NCBI GenBank assembly: GCA_030549495.1 | Contig: JAUIRK010000752.1 | Coordinates: 19,132-83,131 of the forward strand | Origin: Nectonema munidae | Lineage: Eukaryota; Nematomorpha; Nectonematoida; Nectonematidae | Direction of reading: 5' to 3' | Length of the DNA: 64,000 bases | In this document: in pieces, positions 44,245 to 55,170 of the stretch | Position numbering within the stretch: position 1 is the first letter of the stretch | How the letters are laid out: each line of letters starts with the position of its first letter | Translations under genes and position numbers: made by a program | The notes under the pieces: generated by a model | Databases searched by the model: none | Seen by the model: only the letters and a program-made list of their open reading frames with translations | What the model was told of the DNA's origin: nothing

Positions 44245-44250
44245 TTTATT
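44245..44250 (-). terminator. Possible polyadenylation signal of HEATR5
   Basis: AATAAA on the reverse strand about 263 nt beyond the HEATR5 stop. Other AT-rich variants exist nearby, so the assignment is tentative. Confidence 0.35.
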
Positions 44251-44512
44251 ACTCAGGTAAAGAAGACGCCATATGATGTGATAATAAATATAAGTCAAAA
44301 TATAAATTCGGGTTTGACTGCGTCATCTTGAAAACTATTAAAATATGCAAATAATAACTTGTATAAATAACAACGAGAACAACGCGTACTGAATAAAAAG
44401 ACTTTCAACTCATTTTCTCCGAGCAGTGAATCGAATATTTGTGAACGGTTTGCTTGCTCTGCCAGAAGAAGGCACTCTTTGAGCGAAACGGACGATCTTC
44501 TATTGGATGGAA

Positions 44513-47500
44513 TTAAGAAAAATCGCTAAAATGCGTTTTGAGGGTTATTCGTCTTTTTTCTCCTTTTTCAAAAAAGGCATCATTTTGACTCGAAAAAGAA
44601 TCATCTTGCTTTTGTGAAGACGTTGTGGGATCGGGAGGGAAAGATTCATCTTTTCGCTTTTGAGACTGGATCATTTGGCTGAGAACATCTTTCAATCCAG
44701 AGTTCAGACTTTCCTTGACTTCAGCGCCGAGTAGAAGTGAGATATTTTTGATGACAAAGACTTCTAGGTCTTTTACGAAAGCTTTAGCTTGGGAACCTGG
44801 GGAAAGGCTTGAAAAGAGCGTAAGGATCGTGCCTACAACAAAATTGAGTAGCTTGATCCTTTCTCTCTTTTCTCCGTCTACTTTCACAATGACAAGCAGA
44901 CCGCGTAAGCAGCACTTTGTATAATTCAAATCGTTTATTATTTGTGTGTCCAACACTTCACTTATGTGCTTTGTGAAATGGTGGGCAAATCTGTTTGCTA
45001 AAACACCACTTAAAAAATTATTAAGTGAAATAAAATTATTAATAACATCTAAACTTTTGCATAAAATGTTGTAAGAAGAAGGAAATTTGATTAAAAATTT
45101 TTGGATGAATTCAATTGCAACAAGATGAACTTTTGCGTATTTCTTATCATTCAGATTGAATACAAAGATAAGCAATTTAAGGTACAAGATTGCAGCCTCA
45201 CTCAACTCACACTTTTCCTTGAAAAAACGAATCAGCATGGAGGAAAGCAATACTTGACATCTGGCAGAGCTAGCATTAAACATGTGGCGTAGAAATAGTA
45301 AATATGAGGAAGCAACTTCGGTAGAATCGATACAATTTTCATTAAAAATGCGAGGAAACATTTCGCAAAAAAGGAATAAAAAGAGTGGGAAAACAGCATT
45401 TTCGTATTCTTGAAGTGTCAACAACTTCATAGCTAATTTATTCATTTCTTGAAGAATCGTGAAGCAAAATAAAACATTGTTTGATAAAAGGAAATTATTT
45501 TGAATTGAAGTGTCAAAGTTACATATACTTTCATCTTTTCCCAGAACCAGGTTCAAGTTTAAATAATGATAAATAATTTCTATTGAAAATTCAAAAAAAA
45601 AACTTAATTCATTGTGAGAAGCTTTAAGAGCAACAGGAGATAGATCTTTAACCAATTTATAGCCCAGGTAAACGAGTTTAAGAATTTTAGAATGCATTTT
45701 GTAATCTAAAGCATTTAGTCTTAAAAGAATTAACTTATTGGATATTCTTAGCAGGTCTGTGATGAGAGTGACGTGCTCTAACTTCGCTTGAGCAAAAAGA
45801 GGTTGTGATAGGATTGAATGAAGGCACGAAAAACAGCCTTCTAATTCGCTCTTGGTGAGTTGGTGCGGACAAGTGGAGAGAAAGTGCGCCATTAAGGCTA
45901 AAACAACTTTGAAGAAAGAAATCTGCGAGGATTCGTCAAATTGATCTCCTTCAGCTAAAGTAAGGGAAAAGGAATGAATTATGGAAATGATAATTTTATA
46001 ATTGGTTAAAGAAAAGAACAAGTCATCCTTGATGTTCCATAAACAAAAGTATTTATCAGAAAGATGGAAATAACATTCTTCATCGTTGCTTTCGGCTCGA
46101 TTGGTGACAGGTAACGTGAAAACAGAAAAATTGATCAAAATATTCATCCAACATTTCATCAAGACTTTCACATTCGGAGTCACTAGAGGAAGTAAGTTGG
46201 CATCCTTCAAGTTGGAGTCGGTATGCAAGGCGCAGTATAAATGAGACCAGGCATAGACTATGCAGACTTTTTCATTTTCATCAAGGAGGGAGGTTGAGCG
46301 CATCAAGGAATCCACGCCATTCTCAGAGGCATTTAGTGCATCATTGCACTCTATCAGGGTTTCTAAGGATTGGCCAATCAGAGCGACCATCTTCTGCGCG
46401 TCTCTGCCATCAAAGTCGACTCCACTAGTCAAATACGCACTACACACTCTACACGCTAGGGAATTGATGCGGGAATTGACGTTTTTGGAAAATGCAGGCC
46501 GTAATGCAGCACTAATTTGAGCTTGATACTGCTGAAGAAGGAATGTTTTTTCGATATCTGGATCTGCACTCTCCTTGAAAGAGTGTAAAATTAGGTATAA
46601 TAATTTAAGGGAAGAAAATTTAACGGGATCTGACGGAGAAATAACGCCAATAAATGAAAATCTAATCAAATCTGGCAGGTGTAGAACGATGAAATTGCGA
46701 TTTTGTGGTAAACAATTTCGTGCTTGGGAAAGTGAGAAATGAGCGTTGCAGGAACTCTTTGCACATAAATCAATCAAGTGGTACAAGCACTCATACACGA
46801 ACACACGTGACTTCCATTTGAAGAAAATGCCGTAATTGGTAGAGGCGAGCGTAGTTTCTGACGAATCACTTTTACTCGTTAACTCATCGCAATCTTCTTC
46901 ACTTAAGGCATCCAGCTTTGTACTTTCTTTCATATCCTTCTTACTTACATTCGATGTAGAAAGAACCATTCCAAAAACATCAATCCAAACTGACAAATAA
47001 GAAGCATATAGTTCATCTATCAGATTGAAGGTTGTTAACTTTATGCACTTCAAAATATCTTGATTTGATTCGGCGTTGAAAATTTGGATCAAGGTCCCTA
47101 GTAGATTTTTTTCAGGCTTAGCAGGGCTAGTGACGGAACTGAACTTGGAGTAAACTTGTGAGCAGTTTTTCTGAACCAGTTGTTTTAAAAACAAAACACT
47201 CGTGTTCCTCAATATGTAATCGCTTTTTAACAAATTAGCACTCAAAATAGGAAGGATGATTGACATATCTAGATCACAGTGTATGTAAAAGTGCAAATTC
47301 TGATAACTTATTATTCCCAAACTTTGTAAGACGCTATCGGATGAAGAAGTGAAGATAGAACACGCTATAAAAAAGAGAGAACGTAAACTAGAAATTTTAG
47401 TTGTTTTTAGACGGAGTTCAGGTCCAATCAAGTGGATGAGGGAATTGAGGAACTTGTTTGAACTGAACAGTAAAATCGCATTTTCCGGTTTACCCACGAG

Positions 47501-50428
47501 TATTTCATACAAGATATCGAGAAGAACGGAATCAATCGAGAAACTTGATACAAAGTGTGAATTACTGGTCATGATGCTGAGAGAGTAGAATGTCCAAGCC
47601 TTAACCTTGGAACTGTTGTCCCGTGACAGAGCTCGAAGAAGTGCAAAAATAGTAGGCGCGTGCTTAGTTATGAACGTGTTTGAACAAAATTTGAGTAGAA
47701 ATCCTAATGCTAAAATATGGACTGTTCGTTTAATCGCATCTGTACTGGTCTTAACAGTGTCAATGGATTGTGATAGCAACTTTTCACAAAGGCTAAAATC
47801 ATTTACATTTTGAATGCATTTGACCAGGGCTAGTGCCGCCAAAAAGCGAACACCATCATCTGAAGATTCGAAACACAAAAGTATAAGATTAGAAAGAGTT
47901 GTGAACACGTGGGCACAGTTTTTCTTCGAACTCAAAATCTTGTTACCGTGATTCTTCAAGCTCAAAATGATAGCTGTCAGAATGTTCATTTGAGAAATAG
48001 TGTCTTTTTGGGTTTTAGTGCTGGTAATATAGTCGTTGCAGAATTTAAAAACTTGCATACAATGATTGCTGTTTATGCAGGGGAAAATGTGTGCAAAGAG
48101 CTGCACAGCGCAATCCAATATGCATTGTTCAATAGGAAGAGTAAAGGCAGAATAACCTTCGCCCTGGTGCTGAGATAAAGTTAAATCGAAAATAAAGTCG
48201 TCGTGGAAGATGGATGTGACTGGAGAAAATGCTCTCAACATCACTTCCAAATCATTTTCTTGAAGGCTGGCGCCAAGTAGGTGCAGGCCATCAAACTCAC
48301 ACACTATCTTATAGCTGTGAGATGAGAGGTAAAAAATACCGCTATTCAAGCTATCCACAAATGTGTTCACAATTTCTGGGAGAAGCTGGCAAAAATTACT
48401 CTTAAAAGTCTGATTAGGTAAAGCTGCGATATTTTTAAATAGAGCAAGTTTCAAAAACTTTTCAATTTTCTTACTTAAGGTCGAACTTGACATTTCTTTT
48501 CTAAGAGAGGCAATCATGGCCAATACAATTTTTAAAATGGAAAGAATCTTAACCATGCTGTGTCTTTCAATGAAGCAACTGTAATTCTTGGTCAAGTGGG
48601 AAAGGCAGAAAAGAGAATATACTCTGGCTTGCATGCTAAACTGTGCTTGCTGCTTATTTTCCAAACTCTTTGTTTCATCACTCAGCATCTCGGAGGACAA
48701 GGGAAAGAGTGCGCGAATTTGATGAACAATGCTTTCCACATCATGCTTGGACAGGGAAATTGGTTGAATCAACAACCCGTTTAGTATGATCCATCCAGAG
48801 ACTGAGAGTATTTTGGTAGTGTTTATGCTGTCTAGAGCTTTGCGTAGCAAAAGATTTGTGCTGTGCATTAAGGAAGTGGACTCATTATTTTGTGGTATGA
48901 GAAGTAAATAAAGAACAAAGCTACACCCAAAAACAACAAATGACAAATTCTTGTACTTCTCTATTCGTTCCAGGCAGGAATTGATGACGGTTGAAAAGAG
49001 CTTGGGGATGGAAATTACTAATGACTTTAAGCAGTAGGCTGCTTGATGCTGTATCCTTTTACAGGGGAAAGAGAGAAAATCAAAAAAGGTTTTAGTGAGA
49101 GCAAAAGACTCGTTCATTTCCAAACAAAAAGTGTTGAGAAGGGCGATTAAAACGGCCACCTCGTGCAAAATCAGTGAAATCAACATTTTTTGGCCATTTG
49201 ATAACGTGCTGCATTCCCTTCCTTCATTGAAGGATAACTTGGAAATATCTTTCGTCTTTAACTCCAAGATATTTAGTAAGGCTTTCAAAGCTAAGACTAA
49301 AGCATTCTCAGACAGAAGGACGAACATACTCTCGTTCAAAATGAAGTCGACAACCTTGAACAAGACAACCTCACTTTTTTCATGCCTAAACTTGAATCCA
49401 GGCAAAAAATCATTAAAAATATGTTCAAACAAAAAATTGAAATCTTGTTCAATCCATCTTGGATTCTGGTCATTCACTCTCTTTACATAAGATATATATG
49501 TGTAAGAAAGCGTGACAAAAACTTGTAAAAAGATTTCGGTATTTTCCTCACTTTTGAATGAAGTTAGACTCAACTTTTTGAAACACTCCAAGATCACAAT
49601 GAAGCCATCTTCGACCTTCAATTGCTTGACTTTGGCGTCGCACGCGCTAGCAACTCTGTTTTTAATCTGTGACCCTGGAAAAACACAGCAGCATATGAAG
49701 AAGGAAAAAACCTGTGAAACTTTCATTCGAATCTTGTAATCAGAGTGTAGTAAGGATTTGGTAAGGAGATGAGCCGTGGCATCAAAGTTACTGTTAGTGT
49801 AAAGAAAAGGATACCTAGACATCAATGCCTGAAATGCATTGAGAGCGGATATCTTTGTGGACTTGTTCTTGTCTAGCAAGGCTGTTTTCACAATACGATG
49901 TATTTGAGGGAAAAATGGTCTAATCGGCTCTCCTATTCCATCTATACAGTTTGTGAATAGGTCGAACATGTAGGCAAACAGTTCTGCATTGCATAGTTTG
50001 AACTGTTTCGTAACCAAAACTAAGCTCTCTTCATATGATCTACCCGACATTCTACCTAACTTCAAGTAGACTTTAGACAGAACGCTTAAGGCACAAGCCC
50101 TGCTGTGTTGACTTGGGGCATTCTTCTCTTTTAACATGTCATTACATTTATTTATAGTTTCGAAAAAATCAAAAGTCTGCCCAAACACGAACAAACTGCT
50201 CAAGGTCTCGCTGATCAACGAGACGACTACTTCTCCGCTATCAACGGCAAAGAGTTTCAGTATCTGCGTCAAAACTTGCTTTTGGAACTCCGCTATATCT
50301 TCGTGTGTAGCAACGGGTATCACTTTGTATAGGAATCTGAGCCACTCGTAAACAAAAATAGGCTTTTCCCTTTCGCCTAAGCCAAGCAAATCTTTTTCAT
50401 TCAATCTAAGATTATGACAAAACTCCAT
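44513..50428 (-). CDS. HEATR5: HEATR5 (HEAT repeat-containing protein 5), single exon
   Basis: Family role: HEATR5A/B (yeast Laa1) are long HEAT-repeat solenoids that help AP-1 clathrin adaptors and associated factors on trans-Golgi and endosomal membranes. The 1,971-residue frame is close to human HEATR5B (about 2,070). The start MEFCHNLRLNEKDL and then FVYEWLRFLYKV aligns with human MELAHSLLLNEEAL and FIFEWLRFLDKV, which fixes the ATG. Other blocks: FxxINKCND, LGRMSGRSYEE, KWKSRVFVYECLYHLIDLC, HLPDLIRFSFIG, QYQAQISAALRPAFSK and the C-terminal ITLKTHFSDFS against human IKLKTSFF. A Ser/Glu/Asp-rich loop lies near residues 1165-1190. No frameshift or stop is seen over 5.9 kb, so it appears functional despite lacking introns. 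It converges with SIPA1L and diverges from PIGQ. Confidence 0.95.
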   Translation of the reverse strand: MEFCHNLRLNEKDLLGLGEREKPIFVYEWLRFLYKVIPVATHEDIAEFQKQVLTQILKLFAVDSGEVVVSLISETLSSLFVFGQTFDFFETINKCNDMLKEKNAPSQHSRACALSVLSKVYLKLGRMSGRSYEESLVLVTKQFKLCNAELFAYMFDLFTNCIDGIGEPIRPFFPQIHRIVKTALLDKNKSTKISALNAFQALMSRYPFLYTNSNFDATAHLLTKSLLHSDYKIRMKVSQVFSFFICCCVFPGSQIKNRVASACDAKVKQLKVEDGFIVILECFKKLSLTSFKSEENTEIFLQVFVTLSYTYISYVKRVNDQNPRWIEQDFNFLFEHIFNDFLPGFKFRHEKSEVVLFKVVDFILNESMFVLLSENALVLALKALLNILELKTKDISKLSFNEGRECSTLSNGQKMLISLILHEVAVLIALLNTFCLEMNESFALTKTFFDFLSFPCKRIQHQAAYCLKSLVISIPKLFSTVINSCLERIEKYKNLSFVVFGCSFVLYLLLIPQNNESTSLMHSTNLLLRKALDSINTTKILSVSGWIILNGLLIQPISLSKHDVESIVHQIRALFPLSSEMLSDETKSLENKQQAQFSMQARVYSLFCLSHLTKNYSCFIERHSMVKILSILKIVLAMIASLRKEMSSSTLSKKIEKFLKLALFKNIAALPNQTFKSNFCQLLPEIVNTFVDSLNSGIFYLSSHSYKIVCEFDGLHLLGASLQENDLEVMLRAFSPVTSIFHDDFIFDLTLSQHQGEGYSAFTLPIEQCILDCAVQLFAHIFPCINSNHCMQVFKFCNDYITSTKTQKDTISQMNILTAIILSLKNHGNKILSSKKNCAHVFTTLSNLILLCFESSDDGVRFLAALALVKCIQNVNDFSLCEKLLSQSIDTVKTSTDAIKRTVHILALGFLLKFCSNTFITKHAPTIFALLRALSRDNSSKVKAWTFYSLSIMTSNSHFVSSFSIDSVLLDILYEILVGKPENAILLFSSNKFLNSLIHLIGPELRLKTTKISSLRSLFFIACSIFTSSSDSVLQSLGIISYQNLHFYIHCDLDMSIILPILSANLLKSDYILRNTSVLFLKQLVQKNCSQVYSKFSSVTSPAKPEKNLLGTLIQIFNAESNQDILKCIKLTTFNLIDELYASYLSVWIDVFGMVLSTSNVSKKDMKESTKLDALSEEDCDELTSKSDSSETTLASTNYGIFFKWKSRVFVYECLYHLIDLCAKSSCNAHFSLSQARNCLPQNRNFIVLHLPDLIRFSFIGVISPSDPVKFSSLKLLYLILHSFKESADPDIEKTFLLQQYQAQISAALRPAFSKNVNSRINSLACRVCSAYLTSGVDFDGRDAQKMVALIGQSLETLIECNDALNASENGVDSLMRSTSLLDENEKVCIVYAWSHLYCALHTDSNLKDANLLPLVTPNVKVLMKCWMNILINFSVFTLPVTNRAESNDEECYFHLSDKYFCLWNIKDDLFFSLTNYKIIISIIHSFSLTLAEGDQFDESSQISFFKVVLALMAHFLSTCPHQLTKSELEGCFSCLHSILSQPLFAQAKLEHVTLITDLLRISNKLILLRLNALDYKMHSKILKLVYLGYKLVKDLSPVALKASHNELSFFFEFSIEIIYHYLNLNLVLGKDESICNFDTSIQNNFLLSNNVLFCFTILQEMNKLAMKLLTLQEYENAVFPLFLFLFCEMFPRIFNENCIDSTEVASSYLLFLRHMFNASSARCQVLLSSMLIRFFKEKCELSEAAILYLKLLIFVFNLNDKKYAKVHLVAIEFIQKFLIKFPSSYNILCKSLDVINNFISLNNFLSGVLANRFAHHFTKHISEVLDTQIINDLNYTKCCLRGLLVIVKVDGEKRERIKLLNFVVGTILTLFSSLSPGSQAKAFVKDLEVFVIKNISLLLGAEVKESLNSGLKDVLSQMIQSQKRKDESFPPDPTTSSQKQDDSFSSQNDAFFEKGEKRRITLKTHFSDFS

Positions 50429-53344
50429 AATTGATCCAAAGAATAAGAAAGGCTACAAAACTTTTTGTAGGAAATAAACTAAATTTAAAGGAAGGGTATT
50501 ATTACTTCATTACAAAAATGACATTTTTATAATTTTAAAGAAGTCGTGAAAACTAATTTTATTGAAATTTAAACTATATCAAGATAAAGTAAACAAAATA
50601 ATTTTAGCCCAGCGTGTCATAATCTGGCATAGATGAATCGACTAATTCAAAGCATCATATTTTCCCACGTTCATCATTTCCTCCTTTCTAACTATATTGG
50701 AGAGTGAGAGTGTTGTCCATTTGTCAGTAATAAATGGAATATGTCAAAAAAAGTAATCATCGCTTGCCTCCTTATCTCCAAACTTCTTCATTGTTTTTCT
50801 CTCTCATTTTTTGTTGCTGCATAAAGTAAGAATAATATAGCGAGGGTAAATGCAGTTTTACAGAAATTAACTTTGCTGTGAATTATAGTTAATATGTTAT
50901 ATTTTTAGAGTATTTTTTGAAAAGAGAGATATCTATTTACATTTTTCAAGAATACTCACATGTTTTTGGATGTCCAGAAACGGTACGCTGGGTAGATACA
51001 AGTACAATTCTTATCATTTCAGAAATATGAGTTTCAAATCAAATGCTGTTTTTTACTTGAAATGCACATTTAAAATCAGATATTGATAATATAGAGAGTT
51101 GCATGTGAAAGAAAAGGAAGGCTTGAAGACAGATTTGTATCCAAGATGGTTTCTTATTCAAATTGTTTCTTTTCCTACAGTTTAATCATTATTCCAGCCT
51201 TACAATAAACCCTGTTAAAATAATTAAAGTTTTTATTCATAATTTGATCTTAGATAGTTTTTAAGGCGAACCTTTTTGGTTCTACGTACTGGTAGGGTAG
51301 GGGTAGATGAGGGATTTAGCAAACTTATTTGCTTTTATGTATAAACATTCAGTTTACACAAGTTTCTACTTTAAAATTTGTCTTTCAAATGCACCATCGA
51401 TCACGGGAGGATACAGAAAAAAACCCACAGAGGCCAAATTGGATCAAAAGATTAACAAGCCTTTATTTTTCAAAGAAAAAATTAGGGTATTTTTCTATAA
51501 AAGTCATTGTTTTTGCAAAATTCAGATCAAATAAATATCTGGCTCCAATTAAACAATATTCCAAGTGCATAAGTAAAAAAGGATAGGGGTGATTGCCCCT
51601 TCGCCCTCCTTTAGATCCACCCCAACCATCCATGAGTTTATAACTTGAACCCAAGGACACATATTTGGAGAGAGGCGGTATTTGTAAAAAATTTTTGACA
51701 TTAATGAATGAAAGTTATTATAAAGATTCTGTTAAAGTGTGTGTTGGAACAAGATTTAAAAATGCTATTATCAGAAAAATAGAAATTTATTTGAAAAAAC
51801 CATTGCAATATTAGTATGTTTCCTGCATACAAATGAAATTTTTTAAAAAGTATATCAAAACATCATATGGTTCCACTTCTGGTCTAAGTACATATAAAGA
51901 CGGTTTTTAACAGTCTCAATTTTGATATTAGAGACATTCTTACCAGTTTGTTTCAATAAATAAAACGTAAATCAATAAAATTAATATTCATTTTTTAAAC
52001 ACCTTATCAAATAATCAAAAATATTTTACCAATGTGTTTGCTAGTTTAAAATACTTTAACAAGTTCATAACTCACAGAGCTTTTAGACAGAAGCACAACC
52101 AGATGCTTTTAACGACTCAAGATGCATGAGAAAGGTCTATACTGCGATTTTATGTAGGTGTGTCAAATCCAGAAAATAATTTAACAAATTTTATTTTAAA
52201 CTTTTATGCTCCTCTTTTTTAGTTTAAAAACTGGAAAAATCAAGTAAAATTTTTTTACTAAACACTGAATCAAAATCTGAATAAGTCTGACCAAGAGCTA
52301 ATAACACCAGTTTTTAAAAAATTCCAACTTTAATTACACAGAAGCCCTTTTAATTGATGCAGCCATAGATGAGAATAAAAAAATGCCTAAAATTGTTGTT
52401 AAAATTAAAAAATTTAAACAAAATGTTATACGAAAATGGACCGTTGCAAAAATTGACAATACTTCCATTACTTCACATTTTAAATTTAGAAAATATTAAA
52501 TTGAAATATTTTTAGATTTTCTAAGTTATTTTCAAGTAGGTGAGAGAAATGTTAAGGATGTTTCTTCTTCGTTTAAAAAGGTTTTTAGTCATGAATCAAG
52601 GTGTTGTTTTATAGAATAGAAAAAAATGAAAAGTGAAATTTTTTATAATAAAATAATTTTTTTTCCATTTTTACATTAATATTTAAAAAAAAATAGAGCA
52701 TAATTAGATCTACACTCGTTCGTTAATTTAAAGTTGCATGCAACATGTTAACAATCAATAAAAACGTCAAATTTTTTTCAGGTAATGTACAGGTGCAGAA
52801 GCAATTTTTGTTTTAGTTTTGTAACTTGTTTTTGATTTTTTCACCCCACTCTAATATTATACATAAAAAAATAAATATATAATTATTGTCTTCAGACTAC
52901 TATTGTGACATAATGTCACACAAAGAATTCCTAAAATTTTTGAAACTTCTTCCAATAATACTTTTATTAAGAACGTATTTTTTATACAATCAATTATCTA
53001 ACTGTATATATTTAGATGTTAAAATATTTTTTTGTTTATAATACAAACAAAACAGTTTTTGTTCTCAGTATCATAAACGATGTTTTAAAAATTTTTGTTA
53101 CAACCTTTAAATTTTTAAATAAAGTTTTTTGTGATTTTACCTATATATAATTATTTAATTGAAATATATATTATTTGATAAATAGAATTTTGTGACATAT
53201 ATGTCCTATAGTGTTCAAGGGTTAAAAAAAGAGATAAACGATCACATTTGAAGCTAAATTTTTATAAACTCCTTTTTTGACATATAGGATTAAATGAAAA
53301 TGAGTAAATGGGGTTCAGTTGTGATGGAAAACCATAACTGGCAA
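50429..53344. other. HEATR5 upstream and intergenic DNA
   Basis: No gene supported. Near 51585-51640 the reverse strand reads GGTTGGGGTGGATCTAAAGG and then AGGGCGAAGGGGC, resembling the G-rich hAT termini elsewhere in the window. Open frames at 51307-51586 overlap this repeat-like text and are not convincing. PIGQ N-terminal exons were looked for here without success. Confidence 0.4.
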
Positions 53345-53858
53345 CCCTAGGTCAGGGGCGCACATCCGGGAGGGGGGCGAAAATGACCTTCGCCCCCAAT
53401 AATTTTCTATAAGTAAGAGTTGCTGCTTGTTTATAAAACATGTATGATGATCGCATTATCATTCGAATACATGATAATGTAAGATAAGAGAATAAAAGAA
53501 GGAATGCAGACTTTCAAATCAATCAAACATCATGCCAAGCTGCTCTGAAATTCCTATCGAACATATTTTACAAACGATGCGTGATTTATATAATAATCCG
53601 TTGCTTCAATATGCACACAATAAGTAAGCAATGCTTATCACAGTGTCTCCTCTTTGTAGTATTTTTGAGCAAACACATGTTAATGATCCACTAGATTTTC
53701 TCATCTTCTGTCACAATGATTCTATTTTTCTTTCTGTCTCCTCTGTTTTTCTCTTCCGCTTTCTCTGCTAAAACTCAATCATTCACTCAAGCTCTCTTCT
53801 TTCATTCAAGCCCTCTTCTCTTGTTAAGCTCTCCTATCTCATTCAGCTCTCTTCTCTC

Positions 53859-54057
53859 CAGTGACGTAGCTAGGCTAGGGCATGAAGGGCCGTGCCCACG
53901 CTCCTATGTACCTCATGGTGCCCCCATGCATCTTATGCGATATCAGTTTTTGAAAATTTCTCCAATGAAAGGATCAAGAAAGTATAAATAATGTTGCGCA
54001 AGTTTTTTGTTTTTAAATTGTGCCCCTTCTATCAACTTTTTTTTGGCTACACCACTG
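53859..54057. mobile_element. hAT-like MITE nested in element A2
   Basis: Ends CAGTGACGTAGCTAGG and, inward from the right, CAGTGGTGTAGCC. Flanks CTTCTCTC (53851-53858) and CTTCTGTC (54058-54065) form an 8-bp target duplication with one change. The overlapping open frame at 53716-53991 crosses its left end and is not a gene. Confidence 0.8.
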
Positions 54058-54481
54058 CTTCTGTCTAATTTGCATTTAGGGTTAAATTAAAATAGTTTTC
54101 AATCGTTACAATTTTATATCAATAAATATTGTTAGAGACGCGTGCTAAGAATTTTTTTAATAGCTATTTGGGAATGAATATTTTGACTAGATATTCGGTT
54201 TAAAAGCAAGAATACTCTATTTGCTTAATATTTGAGCAGCGATATTTTTTATAATGTTCGATTGTTAAATTTTATAAGTAACACTGTACATAATCAAATC
54301 ACTTTTTTTAAGAAAATTTGTTAATTATTATAATAAAAATATAATATCGAAACAAAATGTTTCAGTTGTTAAAAATGTACTTGATCTATTTATGACAGCT
54401 GTCAGAATTTTATTTGTAGACAGAAATATTCAAAAAACGCAATCATTTTCTTTTTTCGTATACTTTGATTTATGTTAGTTT

Positions 54482-54798
54482 GGTCCTCGGACATTTCGCC
54501 CCATTATTTTCATAAGACAGTTCGTTCCATGGACAATTCGCCCCATTATTTTCATAAGACATTTTGTTTCATGGACAATTCGCCCCGTTATTTTCATAAG
54601 ATATTTTGTCTCATGGACAATTCTAAAAAATTAAGAGATAAAATGATTAATTTGAATAATTTAATAGAGATAAAATAAACAATATAAAAATTTTTAATAA
54701 TTTTACACATATAATAAGCAAAGATGGATGAAACAAATAGCCTATGAGACCATTTGTCCAGGGGGCAAATTGTCTATGGGGCGAAATGTCTGTCGACC
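54482..54798. mobile_element. MITE nested in element A2, with 42-bp internal repeats
   Basis: Ends GGTCCTCGGACATTTCGCCCC (given in parts: GGTCCTCGGAC, ATTTCGCCCC) and, inward from the right, GGTCGACAGAC, ATTTCGCCCC. Perfect target duplication GTTAGTTT at 54474-54481 and 54799-54806. The empty site is intact in element A1 near 41946 as TTATGTTAGTTTAAAT. The left part holds three units of about 42 bp with CATGGACAATTCGCCCC. Confidence 0.85.
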
Positions 54799-55022
54799 GT
54801 TAGTTTAAATAATTTTCTAATTATAAGGGCTAGCTACTTAAAGGTTGGCTTTTGCTGCTTATAAAAACTTGAAAATACCAACTCTAATTCTTGCCTATTA
54901 TTTTGAAATTATTCTGAGAACAGATGGTTTCATTTTAAAATAGTGAAAATTGCTTTTTTAGTTTATTTTGTTTCCTTTCTCTCTTATGTTAATTATGTAG
55001 CAAAATTTTCAATTTTGAGTAA

Positions 55023-55170
55023 AAGGTAAAGTGCAGCGGGTGTATTTTAATTGACCAGGCACTGATGTACCGCTTATGTCAAACTATGAACAAATTCGTA
55101 TCGATGAGGAATCGAATCCAGAGGCTTCTGTGCTGAGTCCATCATCTAAACCAACCTGCCATGCCACCCA
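55023..55170 (-). mobile_element. tRNA-derived SINE inside hAT element A2
   Basis: Same subfamily as 4631-4776, with the B box GGATTCGATTCC on the reverse strand. It sits at the same internal position as the SINE fragment in element A1, so it was present before the two hAT copies separated. Confidence 0.78.

Noticed and set aside
44715-50351. Many forward-strand open frames across the HEATR5 locus
   Set aside because: They are antisense shadows of the conserved HEATR5 reading frame.
53716-53991. Ser/Phe-rich open frame of 91 codons
   Set aside because: It crosses the target duplication and left end of the MITE at 53859 and is built on CTCTTCT-type simple sequence.
54472-54678. Forward open frame encoding a repeated peptide (MDNSPHYFHKT type)
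   Set aside because: It is the 42-bp direct repeat of the nested MITE read as protein; 42 is a multiple of three, so the frame stays open by arithmetic.
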